Origin: Hyphomicrobiales bacterium
Lineage (GTDB): Bacteria > Pseudomonadota > Alphaproteobacteria > Rhizobiales > Xanthobacteraceae
Reading direction: 5' to 3'
Assembly (NCBI GenBank): GCA_019237215.1
Contig: JAFAHL010000227.1
Coordinates: forward strand, 1-33,053
Length of the DNA: 33,053 nucleotides
Shown: piece by piece, positions 1 through 9,480 of the stretch
Position numbering within the stretch: the stretch's first letter is position 1
Layout: the number at the start of each line of letters is the position of its first letter
The notes under the pieces: model-generated
Seen by the model: only the letters and a program-made list of their open reading frames with translations
The model's database searches: none
What the model was told of the DNA's origin: nothing
Made by a program: the position numbers and the translations under genes

Positions 1-65
1 GGAATATTCGGCCTGAGAAGGTGTCGCGTTTGTCCATCGCTGCCTGCGCGGACGACGGCCGGCGA

Positions 66-1082
66 TCATCCCAGCTTTCCGACCTCGGCCTCGAGCAAGC
101 TCCAGCACTTGTTGCCGAGCTTGTCCTTCCAGGTCGCATAGACGCTAGGGAGACGCGCACGGAACGCCGCCTGGTCGACCTCGTTGAACGCGATCCCACG
201 CGCGGCAAAAGTATCCCGCAGGCTGGCATTGAGCCTGCCCTGATCCTCGCGCTGCTGGCGCACATATTTTGCCGCGTTGTTCTCGATCACGCCCTTGATC
301 TCGTCGGGTAGCGCCGTCCACGTGCTCAAGTGCGCCATCAGGTTGAAGCCCGACCACATATGATTGGTCATGCTGACATACCTCACCATCTCGTCGAGCC
401 TGTATCCCTGCATGATCGCGAGCGGATTCTCCTGCGCCTCGACTTTACCGCTCTTGAGCGCGCCGTAGATTTGATTGGCGGGCGTCGTGATCGGCTGGGC
501 CCCGAACGCCGCGAAAGTGTCGAAGATCATCTGCCCCGGTGGAACACGGATCTTCATCCCGGCGAAATCGTCCGGCTTGGCGATCGGACGGTTGACGGTC
601 GTCACCTGCCGCATGCCGTTGTCGAAGCCGGCAACGGGGAAAAGATACATGCCCCTGGCCGCCATCTCCTCGCCGATATAGCGGCCGAACGGCCCATCGA
701 TGGCCTTGTGCGCCTCCGGCGCCGACTTGAAGGCGAACGGTACCTGTTGCGCCTCCGCCACCGGCACGACCGTGCCGATGATGCCGCCCATGAGCGTGAA
801 GAACTGGATTTCGCCGGCGAGGAGCTTCTTCAGCGCCTCGGGATCGCCGCCCGCGATCTTGTTGTTTTCGGCGAACACGGTCGTTTCGACGCGCCCGTTG
901 GTCTCGGCGCGAACCGCATTCCACATGGCGACGAGATTCTCGTGCAGCGTGCCGCCGGCCGGCTGGTTGTGATACTGCACGAACTTATGGTCGGCGGCGC
1001 GCGTCGGCTTCACGCCGATGGTGATCGGTCCAAGCGCGCCGGCGGCCGCAATGACGGACCGGCGGGACAATTGAGTTGCCAT
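66..1082 (-). CDS. TRAP transporter solute-binding protein, DctP family
   Basis: Tat/Sec-like N-terminus (MATQLSRRSVIAAAGALG). DctP-type body (GGDPEALKKLLAGEIQF, GMKIRVPPGQMIFDTFAAFGAQP, YGALKSGKVEAQENP). The ORF track starts at a GTG at 1103; ATG 1082 has a better SD-like GGAGA. Confidence 0.9.
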   Translation of the reverse strand: MATQLSRRSVIAAAGALGPITIGVKPTRAADHKFVQYHNQPAGGTLHENLVAMWNAVRAETNGRVETTVFAENNKIAGGDPEALKKLLAGEIQFFTLMGGIIGTVVPVAEAQQVPFAFKSAPEAHKAIDGPFGRYIGEEMAARGMYLFPVAGFDNGMRQVTTVNRPIAKPDDFAGMKIRVPPGQMIFDTFAAFGAQPITTPANQIYGALKSGKVEAQENPLAIMQGYRLDEMVRYVSMTNHMWSGFNLMAHLSTWTALPDEIKGVIENNAAKYVRQQREDQGRLNASLRDTFAARGIAFNEVDQAAFRARLPSVYATWKDKLGNKCWSLLEAEVGKLG

Positions 1083-1152
1083 CGGCTGTCTCCGGCTGAA
1101 CACCCGCTGGCAGGCTCGCCCGCGGGCAGGCCCGGGATGGACCTGAAAGATG

Positions 1153-3000
1153 TTAATGAATGCCGAGGCTCGCGTCAGCCGGCGCTATATCAATCATCCG
1201 GAGCTGCACCCGTTCGACACCGTTCCAGCGGTCGAGGCACAACGTGCCGGCGGCGTGCACAGATCGCCCACGGCTCTGCTCGAGCCCGATCCCGAGCTTT
1301 TGTCCGGCGGCGCGAAACGCAATGGCGTTGATGATCGAGCCGTCGCCGGCACGCAAGCGCGCACGCATATGGGACTGCCCTACCTCTTCGGCATAGACGA
1401 GGGTATGGGCAGGCAGCGCGATGATCGGTTCCGGATTGCCCGCGCCGAACGGACCCGCGCACGCGATCGTCGCCACGACGTCGTCATTGGCGGCAGCGGC
1501 GGTGAGCGCCCCGTCGATCAGCAGCGCATCCTCGCGCCGCGCAGCTTCGACCGAGCTTGCGAGCGCATCTTCGAGATAGGCGCGGAACGCGCTCAGCGTA
1601 TCCTTGCGCAGCGTGACGCCGGCTGCCATGGCGTGGCCGCCGCCTTTGATGACGAGACCCGTGCTCACGGCGTGGCGCACGGCGCGGCCGAGGTCGACGC
1701 CGGCGATCGAACGCCCGGACCCGGTGCCGATGCCGCCCGGCTCGAGCGCGATGGCGAAGGCGGGCCGTCCGAACCGCTCCTTCAATCGCGCGGCGACGAG
1801 GCCGACCACGCCCGGATGCCAGCCATCGGCGGCGGTCACGACGACGGCGCCCTTCTCCTCGACACCGAGCGCGGCCATGGCTTCGGCCTCGGCCTGCGCC
1901 AAGGTGGCGAGCTCGATCGCTTGACGTTCGCGGTTGAGTCGATCGAGCTCGGCCGCGAGGCGCGCGCATTCGGACGCATCGTCCTGCATGAGCAGATCCA
2001 CCCCGAGGGTCGCTCGGCCGATGCGGCCTCCGGCATTGATGCGCGGTCCCAGGAGGAAGCCGAGATGCCAAGGCTCGGGCGGGCCGCCGAGCCGCGCGAC
2101 ATCCATCAAGGCGGTGAGCCCGGCATTGTCGCGGCGGCGCAGCGCCAACAGACCCTTGGCGACGAAAGCGCGGTTGAGACCCTTGAGCGGCACCACGTCG
2201 GCGACCGTTCCGAGCGCCACCAGATCGAGGAACCCGAGGAGGTCTGGTTCCGGCCGCTCCGGCGTCCAAAATCCACGCGCGCGCAGTTCGCGATTGACCG
2301 CGACCACGGTCATGAACACGAGGCCGACGGCCGCGAGGTGGCCGAGCGTCGATAGATCGTCGAGTCGGTTGGGATTTACCACCGCGAGCGCCGCAGGCAG
2401 CCGTTCGTCGGCCTGGTGATGGTCGATCACGATGACGTCGAGGCCGAGCTTGCGCGCCTGCGCCAGCGGCTCGTGGCTGGTGGTGCCGCAATCGACGGTG
2501 ACGAGAAGGTTTGCCCCTCGTGCGGCGAGCGCGCCAACCGCCTCGGTATTGGGGCCGTAGCCTTCGAACAGACGATCGGGGATGTGGACGATGGGGCGCA
2601 GGCCGCAATAGTGCAGATATCGCCCGAGCAGCGCCGCCGATGTCGCTCCATCGACGTCATAGTCGCCCAAGATGGCGATCGTTTCACCGCGCGTGACCGC
2701 GTCAGCCAGTCGCGTCGCGGCGCCGCGCATGTCGGCGAGTGTGTGCGGATCCGGCATCAGCGCGCGCACCGTCGGATCGAGGAAGCTTGCAACCTCGTCC
2801 ACCTCGACCCCGCGACCGGCGAGAATGCGCGCCAGCAACTCGGGTACATCCTGGTGGCGCTGTGCGATCGCGAGCGCGCGCGCGGCGTCTCGCTCGTCGA
2901 GCCGGTCGCGCCAGGCGCGTCCGCAGGCCGAGCGCTCGACCCCGAGAAAGAGGCGCCGCGTCGGAACGATCGGTGCCGTCAAGGCGATGGTCATGCTCAT
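1153..3000 (-). CDS. recJ: Single-stranded-DNA-specific exonuclease RecJ
   Basis: DHH motifs (ILGDYDVDGATSAALL, VIDHHQ) and DHHA1 region (IKGGGHAMAAGVTL). The ORF track extends to 3414, but the extra 138 aa are out-of-frame GNAT sequence; MSMTIALTAP at 3000 is the likely start. Confidence 0.95.
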   Translation of the reverse strand: MSMTIALTAPIVPTRRLFLGVERSACGRAWRDRLDERDAARALAIAQRHQDVPELLARILAGRGVEVDEVASFLDPTVRALMPDPHTLADMRGAATRLADAVTRGETIAILGDYDVDGATSAALLGRYLHYCGLRPIVHIPDRLFEGYGPNTEAVGALAARGANLLVTVDCGTTSHEPLAQARKLGLDVIVIDHHQADERLPAALAVVNPNRLDDLSTLGHLAAVGLVFMTVVAVNRELRARGFWTPERPEPDLLGFLDLVALGTVADVVPLKGLNRAFVAKGLLALRRRDNAGLTALMDVARLGGPPEPWHLGFLLGPRINAGGRIGRATLGVDLLMQDDASECARLAAELDRLNRERQAIELATLAQAEAEAMAALGVEEKGAVVVTAADGWHPGVVGLVAARLKERFGRPAFAIALEPGGIGTGSGRSIAGVDLGRAVRHAVSTGLVIKGGGHAMAAGVTLRKDTLSAFRAYLEDALASSVEAARREDALLIDGALTAAAANDDVVATIACAGPFGAGNPEPIIALPAHTLVYAEEVGQSHMRARLRAGDGSIINAIAFRAAGQKLGIGLEQSRGRSVHAAGTLCLDRWNGVERVQLRMIDIAPADASLGIH

Positions 3001-3014
3001 GCCCGCGAATCGGG

Positions 3015-3467
3015 TCAGAAAAGCTTGCGATATTGGATGAAGCCGGAGCGCTCCGCCAGCTTGTCGTAGAGCGCTCGGGCGACCGCATTGCTCTCCTGGG
3101 TGAGCCAATAGACGCGGCTCGCACCCGCGCGTCGCGCGCGTTCTTCCACCGCCGCAATCAACGCACGCCCGACCCCCAGATGGCGTGAGTTTTCGGCGAC
3201 GAACAGGTCCTGCAGATAGCAGTAATTGCCGATCGTCCAGCACGAGCGGTGGAAGAGGTAGTGCACGATGCCACAGAGGCGCCCGCCCACATAGGCGCCG
3301 AGCACGGCCATCGGTTCCGCCGGATCGTGCAAGCGCGCCCAGGTTACGGTCGTGGTCTCGTCCGAGATCACGACCTTGTAGAAGGCCTGGTAGCCCTTCC
3401 ACAGCGGCTCCCAATCGGCGCGCTCGTCTACGCGCAGGGGCCGGACCTCAACATCGGATGCAGCCAT
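3015..3467 (-). CDS. GNAT family N-acetyltransferase
   Basis: GNAT acetyl-CoA binding pattern (LQDLFVAENSRHLGVGRALIAAVEERAR) and C-terminal NAVARALYDKLAERSGFIQY. Confidence 0.9.
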   Translation of the reverse strand: MAASDVEVRPLRVDERADWEPLWKGYQAFYKVVISDETTTVTWARLHDPAEPMAVLGAYVGGRLCGIVHYLFHRSCWTIGNYCYLQDLFVAENSRHLGVGRALIAAVEERARRAGASRVYWLTQESNAVARALYDKLAERSGFIQYRKLF

Positions 3468-3494
3468 GCAGCGACCCGGGCAGTTTGCTTTCCG

Positions 3495-4532
3495 CTATTC
3501 AGCCGCTGCGGCATGGATCCGCAACAGCTCCGGTATAGTATCCGCCGGCCGGCGCCCGAACCCGCATTCCGTCGCGATCGAGAAGTTTTTCACATATTTT
3601 TCTGCCGTTGCCAGGCGCCGGCGCGTGCCGATCAGTCCGTCGGTGTAATGCACGAGGCCGAGACACAGCTCGGTCTCGGGGCGAAGTTCGAGCCGATCGA
3701 GCGGCGCGAAGTACCCATCATCCGCGCGATTGCGCGGAACCGGCATATGGACCAACTGGATGGGGCGGCTGATCGCGCGCGAAAGATAATTGGCGAGCGC
3801 AACCATGTCGTCCATGTCGATAGGCTCGACGACGTGACGATGATTGGAATCGCCGTAGCAGAAGTGAAACAAGAGCTCGATGTCGGCCGGCACGTGATCG
3901 GCGAGCTCAACCAAAATCGTTCCGAATGTCTTGAGCATCTCCTCCTTGTTTTGCCCATAGGCATTGGATTCATTCCGCTGCAGCCGGGCGAAGACGGCGG
4001 CGGCGACGTCGAACTGGATGGCAAGTTGATTGTGCGGAATCACTGCCGCGAGCCGATCGATCTCGCGCTGCACCGCGTCGTTATAGATCGGATCGAGCGC
4101 GCGATGCAGGTGCTCCTGCACGAATAGCCAAATCACCGAATGCGCGGGGACGAGATCGACCTGGAAACGGCAGTGGGCCGGAATGGTCCCCCGCTGTTTC
4201 AGTTCAGAAAACTCTCGGTATGATCGGATCGCGGTCTCCGCGTAGAGCAGATTGTCGAACATCACGTCCTTCGTCGACGCGCCGGATTTGAGCCGGTAGC
4301 GCGTCCGCGGCGGCGCAGTCGAGTGCAGGCGGAAGACCTCATCCGATTTCTCAAATGCCGGATGATTTGCGAATACCGGCTCGAGGTGCGCGATCCAGTC
4401 GCTGCGCTCGCCGGTCTCGCCATCGGGAATGCGCAGAAGCCGCGGCCCGAGCGCGGCACTCACGGTCGTGAACACGTCACGCGCATTGGCAAGCGGAACG
4501 CTGCCGACGAGATGAATGTTGCGAGACGGCAC
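3495..4532 (-). CDS. UROD/MetE-like (MetE C-terminal core-like) protein, putative zinc-dependent methyltransferase fold
   Basis: 345 aa. HxC-type motif (LLFHFCYGDSN) followed by a late Cys motif (ATECGFGRRP) resembling MetE zinc-ligand spacing; N-terminal HLVGSVP. Confidence 0.6.
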   Translation of the reverse strand: MPSRNIHLVGSVPLANARDVFTTVSAALGPRLLRIPDGETGERSDWIAHLEPVFANHPAFEKSDEVFRLHSTAPPRTRYRLKSGASTKDVMFDNLLYAETAIRSYREFSELKQRGTIPAHCRFQVDLVPAHSVIWLFVQEHLHRALDPIYNDAVQREIDRLAAVIPHNQLAIQFDVAAAVFARLQRNESNAYGQNKEEMLKTFGTILVELADHVPADIELLFHFCYGDSNHRHVVEPIDMDDMVALANYLSRAISRPIQLVHMPVPRNRADDGYFAPLDRLELRPETELCLGLVHYTDGLIGTRRRLATAEKYVKNFSIATECGFGRRPADTIPELLRIHAAAAE

Positions 4533-4552
4533 GCCCCGTCACCTCTTCAAGC

Positions 4553-5086
4553 TCAGTCGATGGTCCTGAACACCGTTATGAAAGGCGCAAAGCCGATCCA
4601 TCGCTCGCATTGGGGCATGGCCTGTGCATAAAGCTGCTTCGATGCGGTAGTGGCGCCTCCAGCCGCCTGCTCCGCGATCAAACTGACCAGCGCTTGCGCT
4701 GCCTCGGCGCAAACGCGCCGCACCGGCGGAATGGTCTGCGGGCATCGGCTGAGCGTCTCCTCCGCCGCCAAGGCGTCTTTATCGGCGATGACGGCTGCCG
4801 TGGCGCGCGCCCGGCCGACGAGATAGTCGAACGGACGCGTATCGAGGCCCTTGAGCCGATCGGTCGCCTCGTGCTCGAGGGCTCGTAGCGCCTCGACGTG
4901 TTTCTTGATCGCGGCGCGCACGTCCTGCGGATGGCCGCGGCACGACGCGGCCTTCACATCAAAGGGAAACAAAACCAAAGCGGCAAGCGCCGCTACGCTG
5001 GCGCGAAATCGTGATCGTGGGCGGTTACAACGATTGCGCAGCTGGTCGGGGCGCGCGTGACGCTTGAAAACCGTTTGATGTTCCAT
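4553..5086 (-). CDS. Hypothetical exported protein
   Basis: Hydrophobic signal-like segment (ASVAALAALVLFPFDVKAAS) then a Cys-containing helical domain. Start MEHQTVFK at 5086 avoids the overlap with glpX. Confidence 0.6.
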   Translation of the reverse strand: MEHQTVFKRHARPDQLRNRCNRPRSRFRASVAALAALVLFPFDVKAASCRGHPQDVRAAIKKHVEALRALEHEATDRLKGLDTRPFDYLVGRARATAAVIADKDALAAEETLSRCPQTIPPVRRVCAEAAQALVSLIAEQAAGGATTASKQLYAQAMPQCERWIGFAPFITVFRTID

Positions 5087-5114
5087 TGCGGCAAAATGAG
5101 CCACGGCACTGTCG

Positions 5115-6134
<1,020 letters not shown>

Positions 6135-6215
6135 GTCTTCATCCTCGCGCCTGTCTTGCCGCTTGCTCGTGCTGCGCCTCGCCGCGCGGGGTGGCGACGA
6201 TGGGGCATGATTGTA

Positions 6216-7541
6216 TCAGTTTTTCTCGATCCGAATGACCTGCGGTTTGCCCAAGATCACCTTATCGCGGCCGACCGCGGCGAGGGCCTTGCGCACGGCG
6301 TCCTCGGTGGTCGCATAGGTGATCAGGATCACCGGCACCGGCTGACCCGAACTGCCGGCGACATCGCCGCCATGCGGGGGCTCGCCGCGGTGACGCTGCA
6401 CGATCGACTCAAGCGAGATGTTCTGCTGCGCCAGCCGCCTGGCGATGGTCGCGGCGGTGCCCGGTTTGTCGACTGCAAGCAGACGGATGTAGTAGCCGCC
6501 TTCGTGACGTTGCATCGGCGCCTTCTTGCTGGTGGTCAGCCGCGCCGAAGGCCGCCCGAACGGCGCCGTGCGTATCCCGCGGGCGATGTCGCCGATATCG
6601 GAGACGACGGCGGACGCGGTCGCCAAACCACCGGCCCCAGGGCCGACCAGCGTGATCGGTGCGATCGCATCGACGTCGACGGTGACGGCGTTGGTGACGC
6701 CCATCACCTGGGCGATCGCGGTCTCCTTCGGCACCATGGTCGGATGCACGCGCTGCTCGATGCCCTTCTCGGTTTTGACCGCAACGCCCAGCAATTTCAC
6801 GCGGTAGCCGAGCTCGGCTGCCCATTCGAGGTCTTCGGGCGCAATCGACGATATGCCTTCGACATACACGGCGCTTTGATCGACCTTGGTACCGAAAGCC
6901 AGGCTCGCCAGGATTGCGAGTTTCTGCGCGGTATCGTGGCCCTCGATGTCGAAGGTGGGATCGGCCTCGGCATAACCGAGCTGCTGCGCCTCCTTCAGGC
7001 AGTCCGCGAACGCGAGCTTCTCCTCCTCCATGCGCGTCAAGATGTAGTTGCAGGTGCCGTTGAGGATTCCGTAGATGCGCGCCAGCGAATTGCCGGCCAA
7101 ACCCTCGCGCAACGCTTTCACGATCGGGATGGCACCGCCGACTGCGGCCTCGAAATTCAGCGCCACATGGTTCCTCTCGGCAATGGCCGCCAGCGTGACG
7201 CCGTGGCGGGCAAGCAGCGCCTTGTTGGCGGTGACGACCGATTTTTTCGCCGCCAGCGCAGCCGAGACCGCGGCTTTGGCCGGATCGCCCTCGCCGCCGA
7301 TCAACTCCACGAAGACGTCGATCTCAGGGTCGGTCGCAAGCGTGACGGGGTCGGCGACCCAGCGCGGTTTCTGGTGACCGATGTCGCGTTTCTTGCCGCG
7401 CGAGCGCGCACTGACCGCGACAACCTCGATCGGGCGGCCGCAACGGGCGGCGAGCGCGTCACGTTGGCGCTCGAGAAGCCGGGCGACGCACGCCCCGACG
7501 GTGCCCAAGCCGGCAATACCGAGTTTCAGTGGAGCGGACAT
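6216..7541 (-). CDS. hom: Homoserine dehydrogenase with C-terminal ACT-like domain
   Basis: GIAGLGTVGACVARLL nucleotide-binding motif, VVTANKALLARHG, GILNGTCNYILTRM, C-terminal YYIRLLAVDKPGTAATIARRLAQQNISLESIVQ. Confidence 0.96.
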   Translation of the reverse strand: MSAPLKLGIAGLGTVGACVARLLERQRDALAARCGRPIEVVAVSARSRGKKRDIGHQKPRWVADPVTLATDPEIDVFVELIGGEGDPAKAAVSAALAAKKSVVTANKALLARHGVTLAAIAERNHVALNFEAAVGGAIPIVKALREGLAGNSLARIYGILNGTCNYILTRMEEEKLAFADCLKEAQQLGYAEADPTFDIEGHDTAQKLAILASLAFGTKVDQSAVYVEGISSIAPEDLEWAAELGYRVKLLGVAVKTEKGIEQRVHPTMVPKETAIAQVMGVTNAVTVDVDAIAPITLVGPGAGGLATASAVVSDIGDIARGIRTAPFGRPSARLTTSKKAPMQRHEGGYYIRLLAVDKPGTAATIARRLAQQNISLESIVQRHRGEPPHGGDVAGSSGQPVPVILITYATTEDAVRKALAAVGRDKVILGKPQVIRIEKN

Positions 7542-7567
7542 CGTCGGCCTGCGTGGAAACGGAGCGT

Positions 7568-8785
7568 CTAGCGCCGCTGGGCCAGGGGGACGACGTTGTG
7601 CAACTTTTTGAGGCCGGTTTCAAGAAAGCGGCGGATGTTGCGCGCGGCTTGACGGATGCGCTGCTCGTTCTCCACCAACGCGATGCGCACGTATACTTCG
7701 CCATGTTCGCCGAAACCGATGCCAGGCGAGACCGCGACCTCGGCCTTTTCGACCAGGAGCGTGGAAAATTCGACGCTGCCGATGCTCTGGAAGGGCTCCG
7801 GAATCGGCGCCCAAGCGAACATGGAGGCGCGCGGAGGAGGAACCTCCCAACCCGCACGACCGAATGACTCCACCAGCACGTCGCGCCGGCGCTTGTAGAT
7901 CGCTCGCATCTCGCGGATACAGTCATCGGAGCCATTGAGCGCAGCGGTTGCCGCCACCTGCACCGGCGTGAAGGCGCCATAATCGAGATAGGATTTCACC
8001 CTCGCCAACGCCGCGATGATGCGCTCGTTGCCGACGGCAAAGCCGATGCGCCAGCCGGGCATCGAATACGTCTTCGACATCGAGGTGAACTCGACCGCGA
8101 CTTCCATTGCGCCGGGTACCTGCAACACCGAAGGCGGCGGATCATTGTCGAAATAGACCTCCGCATAAGCAAGGTCCGAGAGCACGAACACACCATGCTT
8201 CTTCGCAAACGGAATCAGCTCTTTGTAGAAATCGAGGTCGGCGACCGCGGCGGTGGGATTGGAGGGATAGCAGACGACGACCGCAATCGGTTTGGGAATG
8301 GAGCGGATGATGGCCCGCTCCAACGTCTCGAAGAACGCCGGCGTCGGCTCCGACGGTACGGCGCGGATCACGCCGCCCGCCATCAAGAAGCCGAAGGCGT
8401 GGATCGGATAACTGGGATTGGGGACCACGACGACGTCGCCCGGCGCCGTGATCGCCTGCGCCACGTTGGCGAAGCCTTCTTTCGAGCCCAGCGTGGTGAC
8501 GATCTGGGTCTCGGGATTGAGCTTCACGCCGAAGCGGCGCCCGTAATAGGCCGCCTGCGCGCGGCGCAATCCCGCAATCCCGCGCGAGGAGGAATAGCGG
8601 TCGGTGCGCGGCTTGCCGATCGTCTCCTTGAGCTTCTCGATGACGTGCGCAGGCGCCGGCAGGTCGGGATTGCCCATGCCCAGGTCGATGATGTCGGCAC
8701 CAGCATTACGTGCCGCGGCCTTCGCGCGATTGACCTGCTCGAAGACGTAGGGCGGCAGACGCCGAATGCGGTAAAATTCTTCCAT
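7568..8785 (-). CDS. PLP-dependent aminotransferase, AlaC / LL-DAP aminotransferase-like
   Basis: Class I/II aminotransferase signatures (DLGMGNPDLPAP, NPSYPIHAFGF, SMSKTYSMPGWRIGFAVG). Start MEEFYRIRRLPPYVFEQ at 8785; the upstream ORF extension is non-coding. Confidence 0.9.
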   Translation of the reverse strand: MEEFYRIRRLPPYVFEQVNRAKAAARNAGADIIDLGMGNPDLPAPAHVIEKLKETIGKPRTDRYSSSRGIAGLRRAQAAYYGRRFGVKLNPETQIVTTLGSKEGFANVAQAITAPGDVVVVPNPSYPIHAFGFLMAGGVIRAVPSEPTPAFFETLERAIIRSIPKPIAVVVCYPSNPTAAVADLDFYKELIPFAKKHGVFVLSDLAYAEVYFDNDPPPSVLQVPGAMEVAVEFTSMSKTYSMPGWRIGFAVGNERIIAALARVKSYLDYGAFTPVQVAATAALNGSDDCIREMRAIYKRRRDVLVESFGRAGWEVPPPRASMFAWAPIPEPFQSIGSVEFSTLLVEKAEVAVSPGIGFGEHGEVYVRIALVENEQRIRQAARNIRRFLETGLKKLHNVVPLAQRR

Positions 8786-8846
8786 CACCCCGGCTCCATT
8801 GGCGTGCGCGCCGATACCGCGCGAACAGGCCGGCGCGCGCCTTCTA

Positions 8847-9197
8847 TCACGGCTTGTCGGCGTCGCCAGCGGGCTTGTCGGCGTCGGCAGCGGGCTTGGC
8901 GGCGGCTTCCGCAGCACGGTTGCGCGCTGCGACCAGATCGCTTTCGAGCTTTTTCGTCTCGGCGTCGGTGAGCACCGTGGTCGCACGCGGGGGCGGCAGG
9001 TTGTTGACCGCCGGATAAGGCATCGAACTCGCCGGGCGTTCCGGCGTGCCATCGGGCAAGCCGCCAACCGCGTTTGGCAGGTGATCGGCGACCATGCTGC
9101 CGGCCGAACAACCCGCAAGAACGATGGCGCCCGCGGCGAGCGCCGCCGCAAGGGCACACCTCGGCGCGGGCCGTCGTGAGCGCGATGTCAACATCAT
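8847..9197 (-). CDS. Small putative lipoprotein with Ala/Asp/Lys/Pro heptad repeats at the C-terminus
   Basis: Start MMLTSRSRRPAP at 9197; signal peptide with lipobox (AAGAIVLAGCSAG); C-terminal KPAADADKPAGDADKP encoded by tandem 21-nt repeats. Confidence 0.75.
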   Translation of the reverse strand: MMLTSRSRRPAPRCALAAALAAGAIVLAGCSAGSMVADHLPNAVGGLPDGTPERPASSMPYPAVNNLPPPRATTVLTDAETKKLESDLVAARNRAAEAAAKPAADADKPAGDADKP

Positions 9198-9480
9198 GCC
9201 GATTCGATCCCCGCCGGATGGCAACGCCAAGCGCCGACCAGCCCCTCCCCTCCACGGCAAAATTGCTGCCAGTTCAAGCAATTGGGGGCAAGTTGTATGC
9301 CCGCAATATGACCAAAGCAAGGTTAAGGCGGACGGTTTCACGGCCGACGCTCGGCCGCGCCCGCGCGCTGGCTCGCAGCGAAGGCCCATGATGCGTCTTG
9401 CGGCGGTTATGAGTAAAGTCCATCTGCGGTCTGGAAAGGCCAAAGCCGGCCTGCGCCGGAACCCGATTTGAGGCGTTGCC

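Noticed and set aside
3001-3414. 138-aa N-terminal extension of RecJ in the ORF track
   Set aside because: It reads the GNAT gene in the wrong frame; RecJ start at 3000 fits family length.
8786-9157. 124-aa N-terminal extension of the aminotransferase ORF
   Set aside because: Covers the lipoprotein gene in another frame; canonical start MEEFYRIRRLPPYVFEQ at 8785.
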